From JAATGI01 sp036510675 (GTDB taxonomy: Bacteria; Pseudomonadota; Alphaproteobacteria; ATCC43930; CGMCC-115725): a stretch of 25,885 bases of DNA. A model generated the notes under the pieces. The model was not told where the DNA came from, did no database searches, and saw only the letters and a list, made by a program, of their open reading frames with translations. Positions within the stretch are counted from its first letter, which is position 1. Every line of letters starts with the position of its first letter. The translations under genes and the position numbers were made by a program. The DNA lies in assembly GCA_036510675.1 (NCBI GenBank), contig DATCDN010000130.1:1-25885 (forward strand), written 5' to 3'. This document shows, in pieces, positions 1 to 13,515 of the stretch.

Positions 1-2294
1 CCCGCCTCGACCGCATCGGGCAGCTCGATCTGACCGAGCGGCTGCTGCCGCTCGCCGCGGCCAACGGCGTCGGCGCCATGGCGCGGCTGGGCGGCCCGGC
101 GGCGCCCCATGCTCTGCTGCTCTTGAGCAATCACGATCTCGACAATTCGCGCGTGCTGGATCGCGCGCCCGCGCTGCTCGCGGCCACCGCCGGCGCCTTC
201 GGCGGCGCCATGCGCATCGACGGCGATGGCGCCCCCGACGCGCCGTTGGCCGCGGGCGAGGTGCGCGTCCTGCGCATTCAGCCCAATGATCCGATTCTGG
301 TGACGGGGCGCAATCGGCCGACCGCCCAGCGCGCCGTCAGCGCGGCGCGTATCGCGATCGAGAATGTCACGCCGTGCGTCGATAATGGCCGCTTCGCCGT
401 CAAGCGCGTGGTCGGCGATCGCATCGAGATCGAGGCCGACATTTTCGTCGATGGCCATGAGGCGCTCGCCGCGGCACTGCTGTGGCGGCCGATCGACCAG
501 CGCGACTGGCACCAGGCCCCGATGGTGCTGGCGGAGAACGATCGCTGGCGCGGGGTCTGCGTCCCCGACCGCATCGGCCGCTATGTCTATGCGGTCGAGG
601 CGTGGTGCGACCATTGGGCCGGCCTGACGCGCGACATCGGTAAGAAGCGCGCCGCCGGCCAGGACGTGACGCTCGATGTCGCCGACGCCATGCATCTTGC
701 CGAGGCGGCACGGAAGCGCGCAGGCGGCGATGACAAGAAAATTCTCGCCGCGCTCGTGAAGAAATTGTCGTCGGCATCGGGCGAGGCACGCACCGCGCTG
801 ATCCTCGCCGACGAGATGCGCGCGGCGATGAGCGCCGCCGACGACCGCCCGTTCCTCGCCCGCAGCGAGCCCGACATCGCCATCGACGTTGACCGCCCGC
901 AGGCGCGCTTCGCCAGCTGGTACGAGCTGTTTCCGCGCTCGGCGACCGACGATCCCGCGCGCCACGGCACCTTTGCCGATGTCATCGCGCGCCTGCCGGC
1001 GATCGCCGCGATGGGGTTCGACGTGCTTTACTTTCCGCCGATCCATCCCATCGGCACGAGCAACCGCAAGGGCCGCAACAATGCGCTGACGGCGGCCGCG
1101 GACGATCCCGGCAGCCCTTACGCCATCGGCGGCGCCGAGGGCGGGCATACCGCGATCCACCCCGCGCTCGGCACGCTCGAGGATTTTCGCCGGCTGCGCG
1201 CCGCCGCCGCCGAGCACCGGATCGAGCTCGCCCTCGATTTCGCGATCCAATGCTCGCCGGATCATCCGTGGCTTAAGGAGCATCCCAACTGGTTCAGCCG
1301 GCGGTCCGATGGCTCGATCCGCTATGCCGAAAATCCGCCGAAGAAATACGAGGACATCGTCAATCCCGATTTCTACGCCGACGCCGCGATGCCCGATCTG
1401 TGGCTGGCGCTGCGCGATGTGGTGCTGTTCTGGATCGCTGAAGGGGTGCGGATTTTCCGCGTCGATAATCCCCACACCAAGCCGCTGCCGTTCTGGGAGT
1501 GGCTGATCGCCGATGTGCGCGGCCGCTTCCCCGAGGTGATTTTCCTGGCCGAGGCGTTCACCCGGCCGAAGCCGATGTACCGGCTGGCGAAGCTCGGCTT
1601 CACCCAGAGCTATTCCTATTTCACCTGGCGCAATACCAAGCGCGAGCTGACGGACTATATGATGGAGCTGACCGCCAGCCCGCCGAAAGACTTCTTCCGG
1701 CCCAATTTCTTCGTCAACACGCCCGACATCAACCCGTTCTTCCTGCAAAGTTCCGGCCGCCCCGGCTTCCTTATCCGCGCCGCGCTTGCCGCGACCCTGT
1801 CGGGCCTGTGGGGCATGTATTCGGGCTTCGAGCAATGCGAGGCGGCACCGCTGCCCGGCCGCGAGGAATATCTCGATTCCGAGAAGTATCAGATCCGTGT
1901 CCGCGATCCGGCGGCGCCCGGCAACATCGTCGCCGAGATCACCGCGCTCAATCGCATCCGGCGCGGCCATGTCGCGCTGCAGAGCCATCTCGGCGTCACG
2001 TTCTACAACGCCTTCAACGAGCAGGTGCTGGTCTACGGCAAGACCGCGCCGCATCGCCACGACGAATTGCGCGAGATGATCCTGGTCGCGGTCAACCTCG
2101 ATCCGCGCGAGGTCCAACAAGCGACCTTTGAATTGCCGTTATGGGAATTCGGTCTCGCTGATCATGACTCGCTGTCGGCCGAAGATTTAATGCGGGAGCG
2201 GACCTTTACCCTGACCGGAAAAATGCAACAGCTCACGCTCGATCCGAACGATCTGCCGTTCGTCATCTGGCGCCTGTCCTCGGAGAATCGGTGA
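1..2294 (+). CDS. glgE: GlgE-type alpha-1,4-glucan:maltose-1-phosphate maltosyltransferase, 5' end missing, with extra N-terminal module
   Basis: GlgE (GH13_3) transfers maltosyl units from maltose-1-phosphate onto alpha-1,4-glucans in the cytoplasm. The reading frame starting at base 3 is open to the window edge, so the ATG at 78 is probably internal. The usual GlgE N-terminal beta domain (DUF3416) starts near base 348 (RIAIENVTP). The catalytic barrel follows: FRVDNPHTKP with the presumed nucleophile Asp at 1464-1466, FLAEAFTRP with the acid/base Glu at 1551-1553, and VNTPDINPF. The C-terminal part keeps SGLWGMYSGFEQ and ILVAVNLDP. About 115 codons precede the normal GlgE start and resemble the terminal beta-sandwich of another GH13-like module (inferred). 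The TGA stop touches the treS ATG. The TreS/maltokinase next door would supply its donor. I am sure of the family; the full length is unknown. Confidence 0.93.
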   Translation, partial: RLDRIGQLDLTERLLPLAAANGVGAMARLGGPAAPHALLLLSNHDLDNSRVLDRAPALLAATAGAFGGAMRIDGDGAPDAPLAAGEVRVLRIQPNDPILVTGRNRPTAQRAVSAARIAIENVTPCVDNGRFAVKRVVGDRIEIEADIFVDGHEALAAALLWRPIDQRDWHQAPMVLAENDRWRGVCVPDRIGRYVYAVEAWCDHWAGLTRDIGKKRAAGQDVTLDVADAMHLAEAARKRAGGDDKKILAALVKKLSSASGEARTALILADEMRAAMSAADDRPFLARSEPDIAIDVDRPQARFASWYELFPRSATDDPARHGTFADVIARLPAIAAMGFDVLYFPPIHPIGTSNRKGRNNALTAAADDPGSPYAIGGAEGGHTAIHPALGTLEDFRRLRAAAAEHRIELALDFAIQCSPDHPWLKEHPNWFSRRSDGSIRYAENPPKKYEDIVNPDFYADAAMPDLWLALRDVVLFWIAEGVRIFRVDNPHTKPLPFWEWLIADVRGRFPEVIFLAEAFTRPKPMYRLAKLGFTQSYSYFTWRNTKRELTDYMMELTASPPKDFFRPNFFVNTPDINPFFLQSSGRPGFLIRAALAATLSGLWGMYSGFEQCEAAPLPGREEYLDSEKYQIRVRDPAAPGNIVAEITALNRIRRGHVALQSHLGVTFYNAFNEQVLVYGKTAPHRHDELREMILVAVNLDPREVQQATFELPLWEFGLADHDSLSAEDLMRERTFTLTGKMQQLTLDPNDLPFVIWRLSSENR

Positions 2295-5580
<3,286 letters not shown>

Positions 5581-5588
<8 letters not shown>

Positions 5589-7794
5589 CGCCTCGACCCT
5601 GGTTCAACGGCCCACGCTCGATCCCGAGATCGCCGCCGCGCTGGCGGCGGGCCGGCACGGCGATCCCTTCGCGGTGCTGGGCCCGCATCGCACCGATTCG
5701 GGCTGGATCGTGCGCGCCTTCCTGCCCGGCGCCAAGCGCGTCGCGCTGTGGTCGCGCGACAAGACACGCAAGCTCGGCGACCTCGCGCCGATCGGGCCCA
5801 CCGGCGTGTTCGAGGGGCCACTGGCGGAGGGCACGGATTACCTGCTGGCGATCGACTGGCCCAACGCGGCGCAGGAGACCGAGGACCCCTATTCCTTCGA
5901 CCTGCTGCTCGGCGCGCTCGACCTGCATCTCTTCAGCGAGGGGCGGCATCTGGAGCTGGGCGCGCAATTCGGGGCGCGGCCGATGACCATCGACGGCGTG
6001 CGCGGCGTGCGCTTCGCGGTCTGGGCGCCGAACGCGCGGCGCGTGGCGGTGGTCGGCGATTTCAACGGCTGGGATACGCGCCGCCACCCGATGCGGCTGC
6101 GGCCCGAGGCCGGGGTGTGGGAAATATTCGTGCCGCGCCTCACCGCCGGCACCAAATACAAATACGCGATCATCGGGCCCGATGGCGCGATCCTGCCACT
6201 CAAGGCCGATCCGATCGCGCTCCAGACCGAGCCGCCGCCCGCCACCGCCTCCATCGTCGCCGACCACGCGCCGTTTCACTGGCGTGACCAGGCATGGATG
6301 ACGAGCCGCGCCGAGAAGCAGACGGTCGCGTCGCCGATCTCGATCTACGAGGTGCACCTGCCGTCGTGGCGACGCCCGCGCAATCGGCCCGACGGCATCC
6401 TGCGCTGGGACGAGCTGATCGACACCCTCATTCCCTACGCGGTCGATATGGGGTTCACCCATCTGGAGCTGATGCCGATTGCCGAGCATCCGTTCGGCGG
6501 CTCCTGGGGCTATCAGCCACTGGCGCTGTTCGCGCCCAGCAGCCGCTTCGGCACGCCCGATGGGCTGCGGCGCTTCGTCGATGCGGCGCACGCCGCCGGC
6601 CTCGGCATCATTGTCGATTGGGTGCCCGGGCATTTCCCGACCGACGCGCACGGCCTCGCGCGCTTCGACGGCACCGCGCTCTATGAGCATCTCGATCCGC
6701 GCGAGGGCTTTCACCACGACTGGAACACCTACATCTATAATTTCGGCCGCCGCGAGGTCAGCGGCTTTCTGATCGCCAGCGCGATCCACTGGCTGGAGCA
6801 GTTCCACATCGACGGGCTGCGTGTCGACGCCGTGGCGTCGATGCTCTATCGCGACTATAGCCGCGAGGCCGGCGAGTGGGTGCCCAACATCTATGGCGGC
6901 CGCGAGAATCTCGAATCGATCGAGCTGTTGCGCCGGCTCAACGAGACGGTGGCCCAGCGGTGCCCCGGCGCCATCACCATCGCCGAGGAATCAACCGCCT
7001 TCCCGCGCGTCTCGGGCGCGGTGGCGGAGGGCGGTCTCGGCTTTTCCTTCAAGTGGAACATGGGATGGATGCACGACACGCTGCATTATCTGTCGCATGA
7101 TCCGATCTTCCGCCGCTATCACCAGGACGAAGTCACCTTCGGCCTGATCTACGCTTTCCTCGAGAATTTCATCCTGCCGCTGTCGCATGATGAGGTGGTG
7201 CACGGCAAAGGCTCGCTGATCGGCAAGATGCCGGGCGACACTTGGCAGCGCTTCGCCAATCTGCGCGCCTGTTTCGGCTTGATGTGGGCGCATCCCGGCA
7301 AGAAGCTGATTTTCATGGGCGGCGAGATCGGCCAGTGGCATGAATGGAATCACGATGGCGAGGTCGATTGGAATGCCGCCGACAATCCGATGCATGGCGG
7401 GGTGCGCCGGCTGGTGCGCGATCTCAACCGGCTCTATCGCGACGAGCCGGCGCTGTGGGCGCGCGATTCCGAAAGCGAGGGCTTCCGCTGGCTGGTCGCC
7501 GACGATCACGACAATTCGGTGTTCGCCTTCATGCGCATCGGGCCGGAGGGCAGCACGCCGATTCTCGCGGTGTGCAACATGACGCCGGTGCCGCGCCGCA
7601 ATTATCGCGTCGGCGTGCCGCATGCCGGCCAGTGGCGCGAACTCCTCAACACCGATGCCGGCCTCTATGGCGGCTCCAATCTCGGCAATGGCGGCAGCGT
7701 CGGCACCAGTGGGACGGCAAGCCACGGTCAAAGCCAATCGCTGGAGCTGACCCTGCCGCCGCTGTCAGTGCTCTATCTCGGGCCTGCCCGCTAA
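5581..7794 (+). CDS. glgB: 1,4-alpha-glucan branching enzyme
   Basis: This 737-aa GH13_9 enzyme cuts alpha-1,4-glucan chains and re-attaches them through alpha-1,6 links, making the branched polymer that GlgE extends. The N-terminal beta domains and CBM48 cover about residues 20-230 (FAVLGPHR; VRFAVWAPNARRVAVVGDFN). The barrel carries VDWVPGHFPTDAHGLARFDG, GLRVDAVASMLY with nucleophile Asp416, IAEESTAFP with acid/base Glu469, and LPLSHDEVVHGKGSLIGKMPG as the fourth conserved region. The C-terminal domain contains a glycine/serine-rich loop (GGSNLGNGGSVGTSGTASHG, bases 7669-7728) just before the last strand, which looks like a small insertion. The length matches E. coli GlgB (about 730 aa). 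It lies between treS and glgX, with only two bases before the next ATG. Confidence 0.97.
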
Positions 7795-7796
7795 CC

Positions 7797-9899
7797 ATGC
7801 CGGCCTTCGCCGATGCGCTCGAGGCCGGACATCCCTATCCGCTCGGCGCCACCTGGGATGGCATCGGGGTCAATTTCGCGGTGTTTTCGGGCCATGCCGA
7901 GGCCATCGATCTATGCATCTTCGATTCCTCCGGCCGCCGCGAGATCGCGCGCATGCGCCTGCCGGAATGGACCGACGAGGTCTGGCACGGCTATCTGCCA
8001 GGCGCGCAGTCCGGCCTGCTCTATGGCTTTCGCGCTCACGGCCCCTACGAGCCGGCCAGGGGCATGCGCTTCAATCCGCACAAGCTGCTGCTCGATCCCT
8101 ATGCGCGCCGGGTCTCGGGCGAGCTGCATTGGACCGATGCGCTGTTCGGCTACCGCGTCCATTCCAACCGCGCCGACCTGGCGATGGACCGCCGTGACAG
8201 CGCCGTCGCGATGCCGAAATCCATGGTCGCCGACGACGCCTTCAACTGGGGCGACGATCGCCACCCCCACGTGCCGTGGCACGAGACAATCATCTACGAG
8301 GCGCATGTCCGCGGCCTGACCCTGAAGCGCCACGATATCGCGCCGGAGGAGCGCGGCTCCTTCGCCGCGCTCGGCAATCAGCGCGTCATCGACGATCTGC
8401 GGCGGCTCGGCATCACCGCGATCGAGCTGATGCCGATCCATTATTTCGTCCAGGACCGCACGCTGCTCGAACGGAATCTGCGGAATTATTGGGGCTATAA
8501 CACGCTCGGTTTCTTCACCCCGGAACTGCGCTATCTCTCCAGCGGCTCGGTGAACGAGATCAAGGTCGCGGTGCGCCGGCTCCACGCCGCCGGCATCGAG
8601 GTGATTCTCGATGTCGTCTACAACCACACCGCCGAGGGCAACGAGCTGGGCGCCACCCTGTCCTTTCGCGGCCTCGACAACACCAGCTATTACCGCCTCG
8701 TCGATGGCGACCCGCGTCATTATGTCAACGACACCGGCACCGGCAATACCGTGAACCTCGCGCATCCAAGGGTGTTGCAGTTAGTAATGGATTCATTGCG
8801 CTATTGGGTTACCGAATATCATGTCGATGGCTTCCGGTTCGATCTCGGCGTCACGCTGGGCCGGGAGCATGAGGGCTTCGATCCCGGCTCGGGCTTCTTC
8901 GACGCGCTGCGCCAGGACCCCATCCTGGCCAAGATGAAACTGATTTCGGAACCGTGGGACATCGGTCCCGGCGGCTATCAGCTCGGGCGGCACCCGGCCG
9001 GCTTCGCCGAATGGAACGACCGCTATCGCGATGGGCTGCGGCGTTTCTGGCGTGGCGATCCGGGCCAGCGGCCCGACTTCGCGGCGCGCCTCGCCGGCTC
9101 GGGCGATCTCTTCGACCGCATGGCGCGGCGGCCCTGGGCGTCGATCAATTACGCCGCGTCGCATGACGGTTTCACGCTGGCGGACGTCACCAGCTATGCC
9201 GAGCGTCACAACGAAGCCAACGGCGAGGATAACCGCGACGGGCATGGCGACAATTGCTCGGCCAATTGGGGGATCGAAGGCCCGTCCGACGATCCGGCGA
9301 TTCTGACCATCCGCGCGCGCCTGCAACGCGCGATGCTGGCGACCCTGATGTTTACCCTGGGCACGCCGATGCTGCTGGCGGGCGACGAGTTCGGCCGCAC
9401 ACAGCAAGGCAACAACAACGCCTATTGCCAGGACAATGATGTCTCCTGGATCGACTGGACGCAGGCGCATTCGGCCGAGGGTACGGCGCTGACCGCCTTT
9501 GCCGCGCGCGTGATCGCCTTGCGCAAGCGATATTCGATCCTGCGCTGCCGCAATTATCTCTATGGCAAGGAGGAGACCGCGCCCGGCGTGCTCGACATGG
9601 CGTGGTTCGACGAGCAGGGCGGCACCATCTCGCCCGAGGAATGGAACAACCCTGACCAACGGTGCCTGGTGTTGCGGCGCTCGGCCCGCATCGACGGCTC
9701 CGTGGCGATCGTGACCCTGCTGCTCAACCCGACGCCGGAGGATCGGCGGTTTCTTCTGCCCGAGCCGCATTTCCCGCGACGGGTGCTGATCGATACCGCC
9801 GACCCGGAGGCGCCGGAATACGATGCCGACGGCGACGATGTCCTGGTGGCGGCACGGAGCGCGGTGCTGTCGATCGCCGAGATTGCCGCCCCATCATGA
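7797..9899 (+). CDS. glgX: Glycogen/isoamylase-type debranching enzyme (GlgX/TreX)
   Basis: This GH13_11 protein of 700 aa hydrolyses alpha-1,6 branch links. Its N-terminal CBM48 starts at YPLGATWDGIGVNFAVFSGHA. The barrel has VILDVVYNHTAEGNELG, FRFDLGVTLGREH with nucleophile Asp349, LISEPWDIGPGGYQLG with Glu385, and NYAASHDGFTLADVTSY with the transition-state Asp. The open frame extends upstream inside glgB, but homology begins only at ATG 7797 (MPAFADALEAGHPYPLG), two bases after the glgB stop. No Shine-Dalgarno is visible, so translation probably depends on re-initiation after glgB. It directly precedes treZ-malQ-treY, as treX does in treXYZ operons, so it probably supplies linear maltodextrins to TreY. 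The glgX and treX names cannot be told apart by sequence here. Confidence 0.95.
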   Translation: MPAFADALEAGHPYPLGATWDGIGVNFAVFSGHAEAIDLCIFDSSGRREIARMRLPEWTDEVWHGYLPGAQSGLLYGFRAHGPYEPARGMRFNPHKLLLDPYARRVSGELHWTDALFGYRVHSNRADLAMDRRDSAVAMPKSMVADDAFNWGDDRHPHVPWHETIIYEAHVRGLTLKRHDIAPEERGSFAALGNQRVIDDLRRLGITAIELMPIHYFVQDRTLLERNLRNYWGYNTLGFFTPELRYLSSGSVNEIKVAVRRLHAAGIEVILDVVYNHTAEGNELGATLSFRGLDNTSYYRLVDGDPRHYVNDTGTGNTVNLAHPRVLQLVMDSLRYWVTEYHVDGFRFDLGVTLGREHEGFDPGSGFFDALRQDPILAKMKLISEPWDIGPGGYQLGRHPAGFAEWNDRYRDGLRRFWRGDPGQRPDFAARLAGSGDLFDRMARRPWASINYAASHDGFTLADVTSYAERHNEANGEDNRDGHGDNCSANWGIEGPSDDPAILTIRARLQRAMLATLMFTLGTPMLLAGDEFGRTQQGNNNAYCQDNDVSWIDWTQAHSAEGTALTAFAARVIALRKRYSILRCRNYLYGKEETAPGVLDMAWFDEQGGTISPEEWNNPDQRCLVLRRSARIDGSVAIVTLLLNPTPEDRRFLLPEPHFPRRVLIDTADPEAPEYDADGDDVLVAARSAVLSIAEIAAPS

Positions 9900-11674
9900 T
9901 CGACCGGTTCAGCTACGCCGCGTCGTTCGGCGCGAACTACATCGGAAACGGCAGGACGCGGTTTCGGTTTTGGGCGCCGACACAAAAACAGGTCGCACTC
10001 GTGCTGAGTAATGCCGGCAACATCGCCCTGCCGATGGATATTCAGCCGGGCGGCTGGTTCGAATTGGAGGCCGATTGTGCCGCCATGATGCCTTATCGCT
10101 ATCGTCTTGATAATGGAATGTTAGTCCCGGACCCCGCCTCGCGGCTCCAACATGATGACGTGCGTGATCCCAGCATCGTGGTCGATCCCGCCGCCTATCG
10201 CTGGCAGCATGCCGATTGGCCGGGACGGCCATGGCACGATACGGTGCTCTATGAGCTGCATGTCGGCGCGCTCGGCGGCTTCGTTGGGGTGCGGCGCGCG
10301 CTGCCGCGCCTTGCCGCGCTCGGCATCACCGCGGTCGAGCTGATGCCCATCAACGATTTTCCGGGCCGGCGCAATTGGGGCTATGACGGCGTGCTGCCCT
10401 ACGCGCCCGATACCTCTTATGGCTCCCCCGAGGAGCTCAAGGCGCTGATCGATGCCGCGCATGGCCTTGGGCTGATGATCTTTCTCGATGTCGTCTACAA
10501 TCATTTCGGCCCCGACGGTAATTACTTCGGCGCCTATGCCCCGCAAATCTTCCGCGCCGATTTCCATAGCGCGTGGGGCGCCTCGCTCGATTTCACCCAG
10601 CCGGAACTGCGCCGCTTCTTCACCGAGAATGCAATCTACTGGCTGATGGAATATCGCTTCGACGGGCTGCGCTTCGATGCGGTTCACGCCATCGGCGACC
10701 CGACCTGGCTGACCGAGACAGCGACCGCGATCCGGCGCGCGGTCGAGCCCCGACGGCAGGTTCATCTGGTGCTTGAGGACGACCGCAACGAGGCGCATCT
10801 CCTGAAGCAGGCCTATGATGCGCAATGGAACGATGACGGCCATCATGCGCTGCACGTCCTGCTGACCGGTGAAACCGACGGCTATTACATCGACTATGCC
10901 GACCGGCCGGCGGCTCGGCTGGCGCGCTGCCTCCAGGACGGCTTCATCTATCAGGGCGAGCCGTCGTCCCACCGTAACGGCGCGCCGCGCGGCGAGCCCA
11001 GCGGCGCGTTGCCGCCGACCGCCTTCGTCCTGTTCCTGCAGAACCACGATCAGATCGGCAACCGGCCGCTGGGCGACCGGCTAACCGCCGGGGTCGCGCC
11101 CGCCGCGATCGAAGCGGCGCTGGCGCTGCTGCTGCTGACGCCGCAAATCCCGATGCTGTTCATGGGCGAGGAGGATGCGAGCCAAACGCCGTTTCTGTTC
11201 TTCACCGACCATCACGGTGCGCTGGCCGAGGCGGTGCGCGAAGGCCGCCGCCACGAATTCGCGCACTTCGCCGCCTTCGCCGACCCGGTCAACCAAGCCC
11301 GCATCCCCGACCCGAATGCCGAGGCGACGTTTCTCGCCTCGATCCCCAAGCCCGATCCCGAGCATGCGACGGAACGCTTCGCCTTCATCCGGCGCCTGCT
11401 CGGCGTGCGCCGCGACACCATCGTGCCGCATCTCGACGGCACGCACGCGCTCGGCGCCAGCGCCATCGGGCCCGCCGCCGTCACGGCCGCGTGGCGGCTC
11501 GGCGACGGCGCGGTGCTGACAATCATCGCCAATCTCGGCGCCGACGCGGCCGCTGTGCCGGCACCCGACGGCGCGTTGCTGTTCGAGAGCGGCGACGGCG
11601 TCGCGGCGCGTCTCGCCGAGGACGGATTGATGCCGCCGCATGCGACCACCGCCTATTGGCACGCGCCCTCGTGA
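9896..11674 (+). CDS. treZ: Malto-oligosyltrehalose trehalohydrolase
   Basis: This GH13_10 enzyme of 592 aa releases trehalose from the malto-oligosyltrehalose made by TreY. The N-terminal CBM48-like domain reads ASFGANYIGNGRTRFRFWAP. The barrel carries GFVGVRRALPRLAALGITAVELMP, FLDVVYNHFGPDGNYFG, GLRFDAVHAI with nucleophile Asp261, LVLEDDRNEAHLL with Glu294, and LQNHDQIGNRPLGDRL with the third acid. The QIPMLFMGEEDASQTPFLFFTDH segment is typical of TreZ. ATG 9896 overlaps the glgX stop (ATGA). No good Shine-Dalgarno is visible, which points to translational coupling. The frame is open further upstream, but only out-of-frame glgX sequence lies there. The usual TreZ length is about 560-600 aa. 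The identification is firm because treY is two genes downstream. Confidence 0.95.
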   Translation: MIDRFSYAASFGANYIGNGRTRFRFWAPTQKQVALVLSNAGNIALPMDIQPGGWFELEADCAAMMPYRYRLDNGMLVPDPASRLQHDDVRDPSIVVDPAAYRWQHADWPGRPWHDTVLYELHVGALGGFVGVRRALPRLAALGITAVELMPINDFPGRRNWGYDGVLPYAPDTSYGSPEELKALIDAAHGLGLMIFLDVVYNHFGPDGNYFGAYAPQIFRADFHSAWGASLDFTQPELRRFFTENAIYWLMEYRFDGLRFDAVHAIGDPTWLTETATAIRRAVEPRRQVHLVLEDDRNEAHLLKQAYDAQWNDDGHHALHVLLTGETDGYYIDYADRPAARLARCLQDGFIYQGEPSSHRNGAPRGEPSGALPPTAFVLFLQNHDQIGNRPLGDRLTAGVAPAAIEAALALLLLTPQIPMLFMGEEDASQTPFLFFTDHHGALAEAVREGRRHEFAHFAAFADPVNQARIPDPNAEATFLASIPKPDPEHATERFAFIRRLLGVRRDTIVPHLDGTHALGASAIGPAAVTAAWRLGDGAVLTIIANLGADAAAVPAPDGALLFESGDGVAARLAEDGLMPPHATTAYWHAPS

Positions 11675-13515
11675 CCGACGCCGCGATCCAGGATCTCGCC
11701 CGCCGCGCCGGCATTCTGGTGGAATGGATCGATGCCGCCGACCGGCCACGCACCGTCGGCGTCGAGACCCTGCGCCAAGTGCTGACGGCGCTGGACCTGC
11801 CATGCCGAAGCGAGAGCGACCTCGCCGAGAGCAATTCCCGGCTGGCGCCGGAGGCAAACGCCGACGACGGGAGCGTCGCCGGCACGGCATCGGAACGCTG
11901 CTTCACGATCGACGATATCGCGCCCGAGGGTCGGCTGTGGGGCGTCGCCGCCCAGCTCTATGGCCTGCGCCGCGCGGGCGATGGCGGCATCGGCGATTTC
12001 GGTGGCGCGGTCGCGTTGGCGCGCGGCATCGCGCCATTCGGCGCCGACGCGCTGGCGCTCAGCCCGACCCATGCCCTATTCAGCGCGCGGCCCGGCCATT
12101 ATGCGCCCTATGCGCCCTCGAGCCGGTCGTTTCTAAATCCCCTGCTCGCCGATCCGGCGCTGGTGTTCGATGCGGACCGGATGCGGCGGGCTCAGGGAAG
12201 AGACGGCGCGGCAAATCCCGCCGGCCTGATCGATTGGCCGGCGCGATCCGGCGAAAAGCACGCGCTGTTTCGCGCCCTGCTGGCGGGGCTCGATGGCGAT
12301 CCGCTGGCCGCCGATTTCGCGCGGTTTCAGGCCGAGGGCGGTGTGGCCCTGCGGCGGCATGCGCTGTTCGAGACGCTCGACGCGCGCGCCGAAACGCATG
12401 ATTGGCGCACCTGGCCCGAGGCATGGCGCAACCCCCCGCGCGCGGAGGCGGCGCTGTCCCCCGCCGATGAGAGCGAACCGCGCTTCCATATGTTCCTGCA
12501 ATGGCTGGCCCGGCGAAGCATGGCGGCGGCGCAAGGGGCGATACGCGACGCCGGCCTGCGGATCGGGCTGATCGCCGACATCGCGGTTGGGGTCGATCCC
12601 AGCGGCAGCGACGCCTGGAGCGGTCAGGCCGATATGCTCAACGGGATCAGCATCGGGGCGCCGCCCGATCTATTCAACCCGCGGGGACAGAATTGGGGCC
12701 TGACGGCATTCTCGCCCCGGGCGCTCAAGCGGGAGGGCTATGCGCCCTTCATCGCGACGCTGCGCGCCGCCATGGCCGACGCGGGCGGCGTGCGCATCGA
12801 CCACGCGATGGGAATGCGCCGGCTATGGCTAGTGCCGGACGGCGCCGGTCCCGACGACGGCGCCTATCTGACCTATCCGTTCGACACCTTGCTGGAACTG
12901 ATCGCGCGCGAATCCCGGCGCCACCGCGCGGTGGTGATCGCCGAAGATCTCGGCACCGTGCCGCCCGGCTTCAGCGACCGGCTCAACGATGCCGGCATTC
13001 TCGGCATGCGCGTGCTGTGGTTCGAGCGCAAGGACGGACGGTTCATTCCGCCCGAAACCTGGCGGCGCGAGGCCACCGCCATGACTTCGACCCACGACCT
13101 TCCCACCCTCGCCGGCTGGTGGCGGGGCAGCGACATCGCCGCGCGCGACGCTATCGGCCTCTACGCGACCGGCGGCACGGTCGCGCAGGCCCGGGCCGCA
13201 CGCGGTGTCGATCGCGCCGAATTGTGGCGCGCGCTGAAGGAAAGTGGATGCGCCGAAGGCCGGCAGCCGGTGCCCCGCAGCACCACCAAGGTCACCGAGG
13301 GTGCGCTGCGCTTCGTGGCGCGGACCCCATCGCGGCTCGCCCTGGTGCCACTCGAGGATTTGGTCGGCGAAAAGGACCAGCCCAACCTGCCCGGCACGGT
13401 GACCGAGCATCCGAACTGGCGTCGGCGGCAGAAGGCGTCCACCGAAAAGCTGCTGACCGCGCCGAAGGTCGCGTCGCGGCTGGCGGCGGTGCAGCGGGAG
13501 CGCGGCCGGCGGTGA
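11671..13515 (+). CDS. malQ: 4-alpha-glucanotransferase (amylomaltase), GTG start
   Basis: This GH77 disproportionating enzyme of 614 aa moves glucan segments between maltodextrins and releases glucose. It can lengthen short chains left over by TreZ. Conserved segments are LWGVAAQLYGLR, SPTHALFSARPGHYAPYAPS, GVRIDHAMGMRRLW with nucleophile Asp377, VIAEDLGTVPPGF with Glu425, and TSTHDLPTLAGWWRG with the stabilising Asp. GTG 11671 is chosen because it overlaps the treZ stop (GTGA) and homology starts soon after (DLARRAGILVEWIDA). No Shine-Dalgarno precedes it. A malQ gene between treZ and treY means that the glucan pool handled by TreXYZ and by MalQ is controlled as one unit. It is shorter than E. 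coli MalQ (about 690 aa) but all GH77 regions are present. Confidence 0.93.
   Translation: MTDAAIQDLARRAGILVEWIDAADRPRTVGVETLRQVLTALDLPCRSESDLAESNSRLAPEANADDGSVAGTASERCFTIDDIAPEGRLWGVAAQLYGLRRAGDGGIGDFGGAVALARGIAPFGADALALSPTHALFSARPGHYAPYAPSSRSFLNPLLADPALVFDADRMRRAQGRDGAANPAGLIDWPARSGEKHALFRALLAGLDGDPLAADFARFQAEGGVALRRHALFETLDARAETHDWRTWPEAWRNPPRAEAALSPADESEPRFHMFLQWLARRSMAAAQGAIRDAGLRIGLIADIAVGVDPSGSDAWSGQADMLNGISIGAPPDLFNPRGQNWGLTAFSPRALKREGYAPFIATLRAAMADAGGVRIDHAMGMRRLWLVPDGAGPDDGAYLTYPFDTLLELIARESRRHRAVVIAEDLGTVPPGFSDRLNDAGILGMRVLWFERKDGRFIPPETWRREATAMTSTHDLPTLAGWWRGSDIAARDAIGLYATGGTVAQARAARGVDRAELWRALKESGCAEGRQPVPRSTTKVTEGALRFVARTPSRLALVPLEDLVGEKDQPNLPGTVTEHPNWRRRQKASTEKLLTAPKVASRLAAVQRERGRR

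Noticed and set aside
12501..13511. A 337-codon extension upstream of treY in its frame
   Set aside because: It overlaps malQ out of frame, is Arg-rich without homology, and treY homology begins precisely at GTG 13512.
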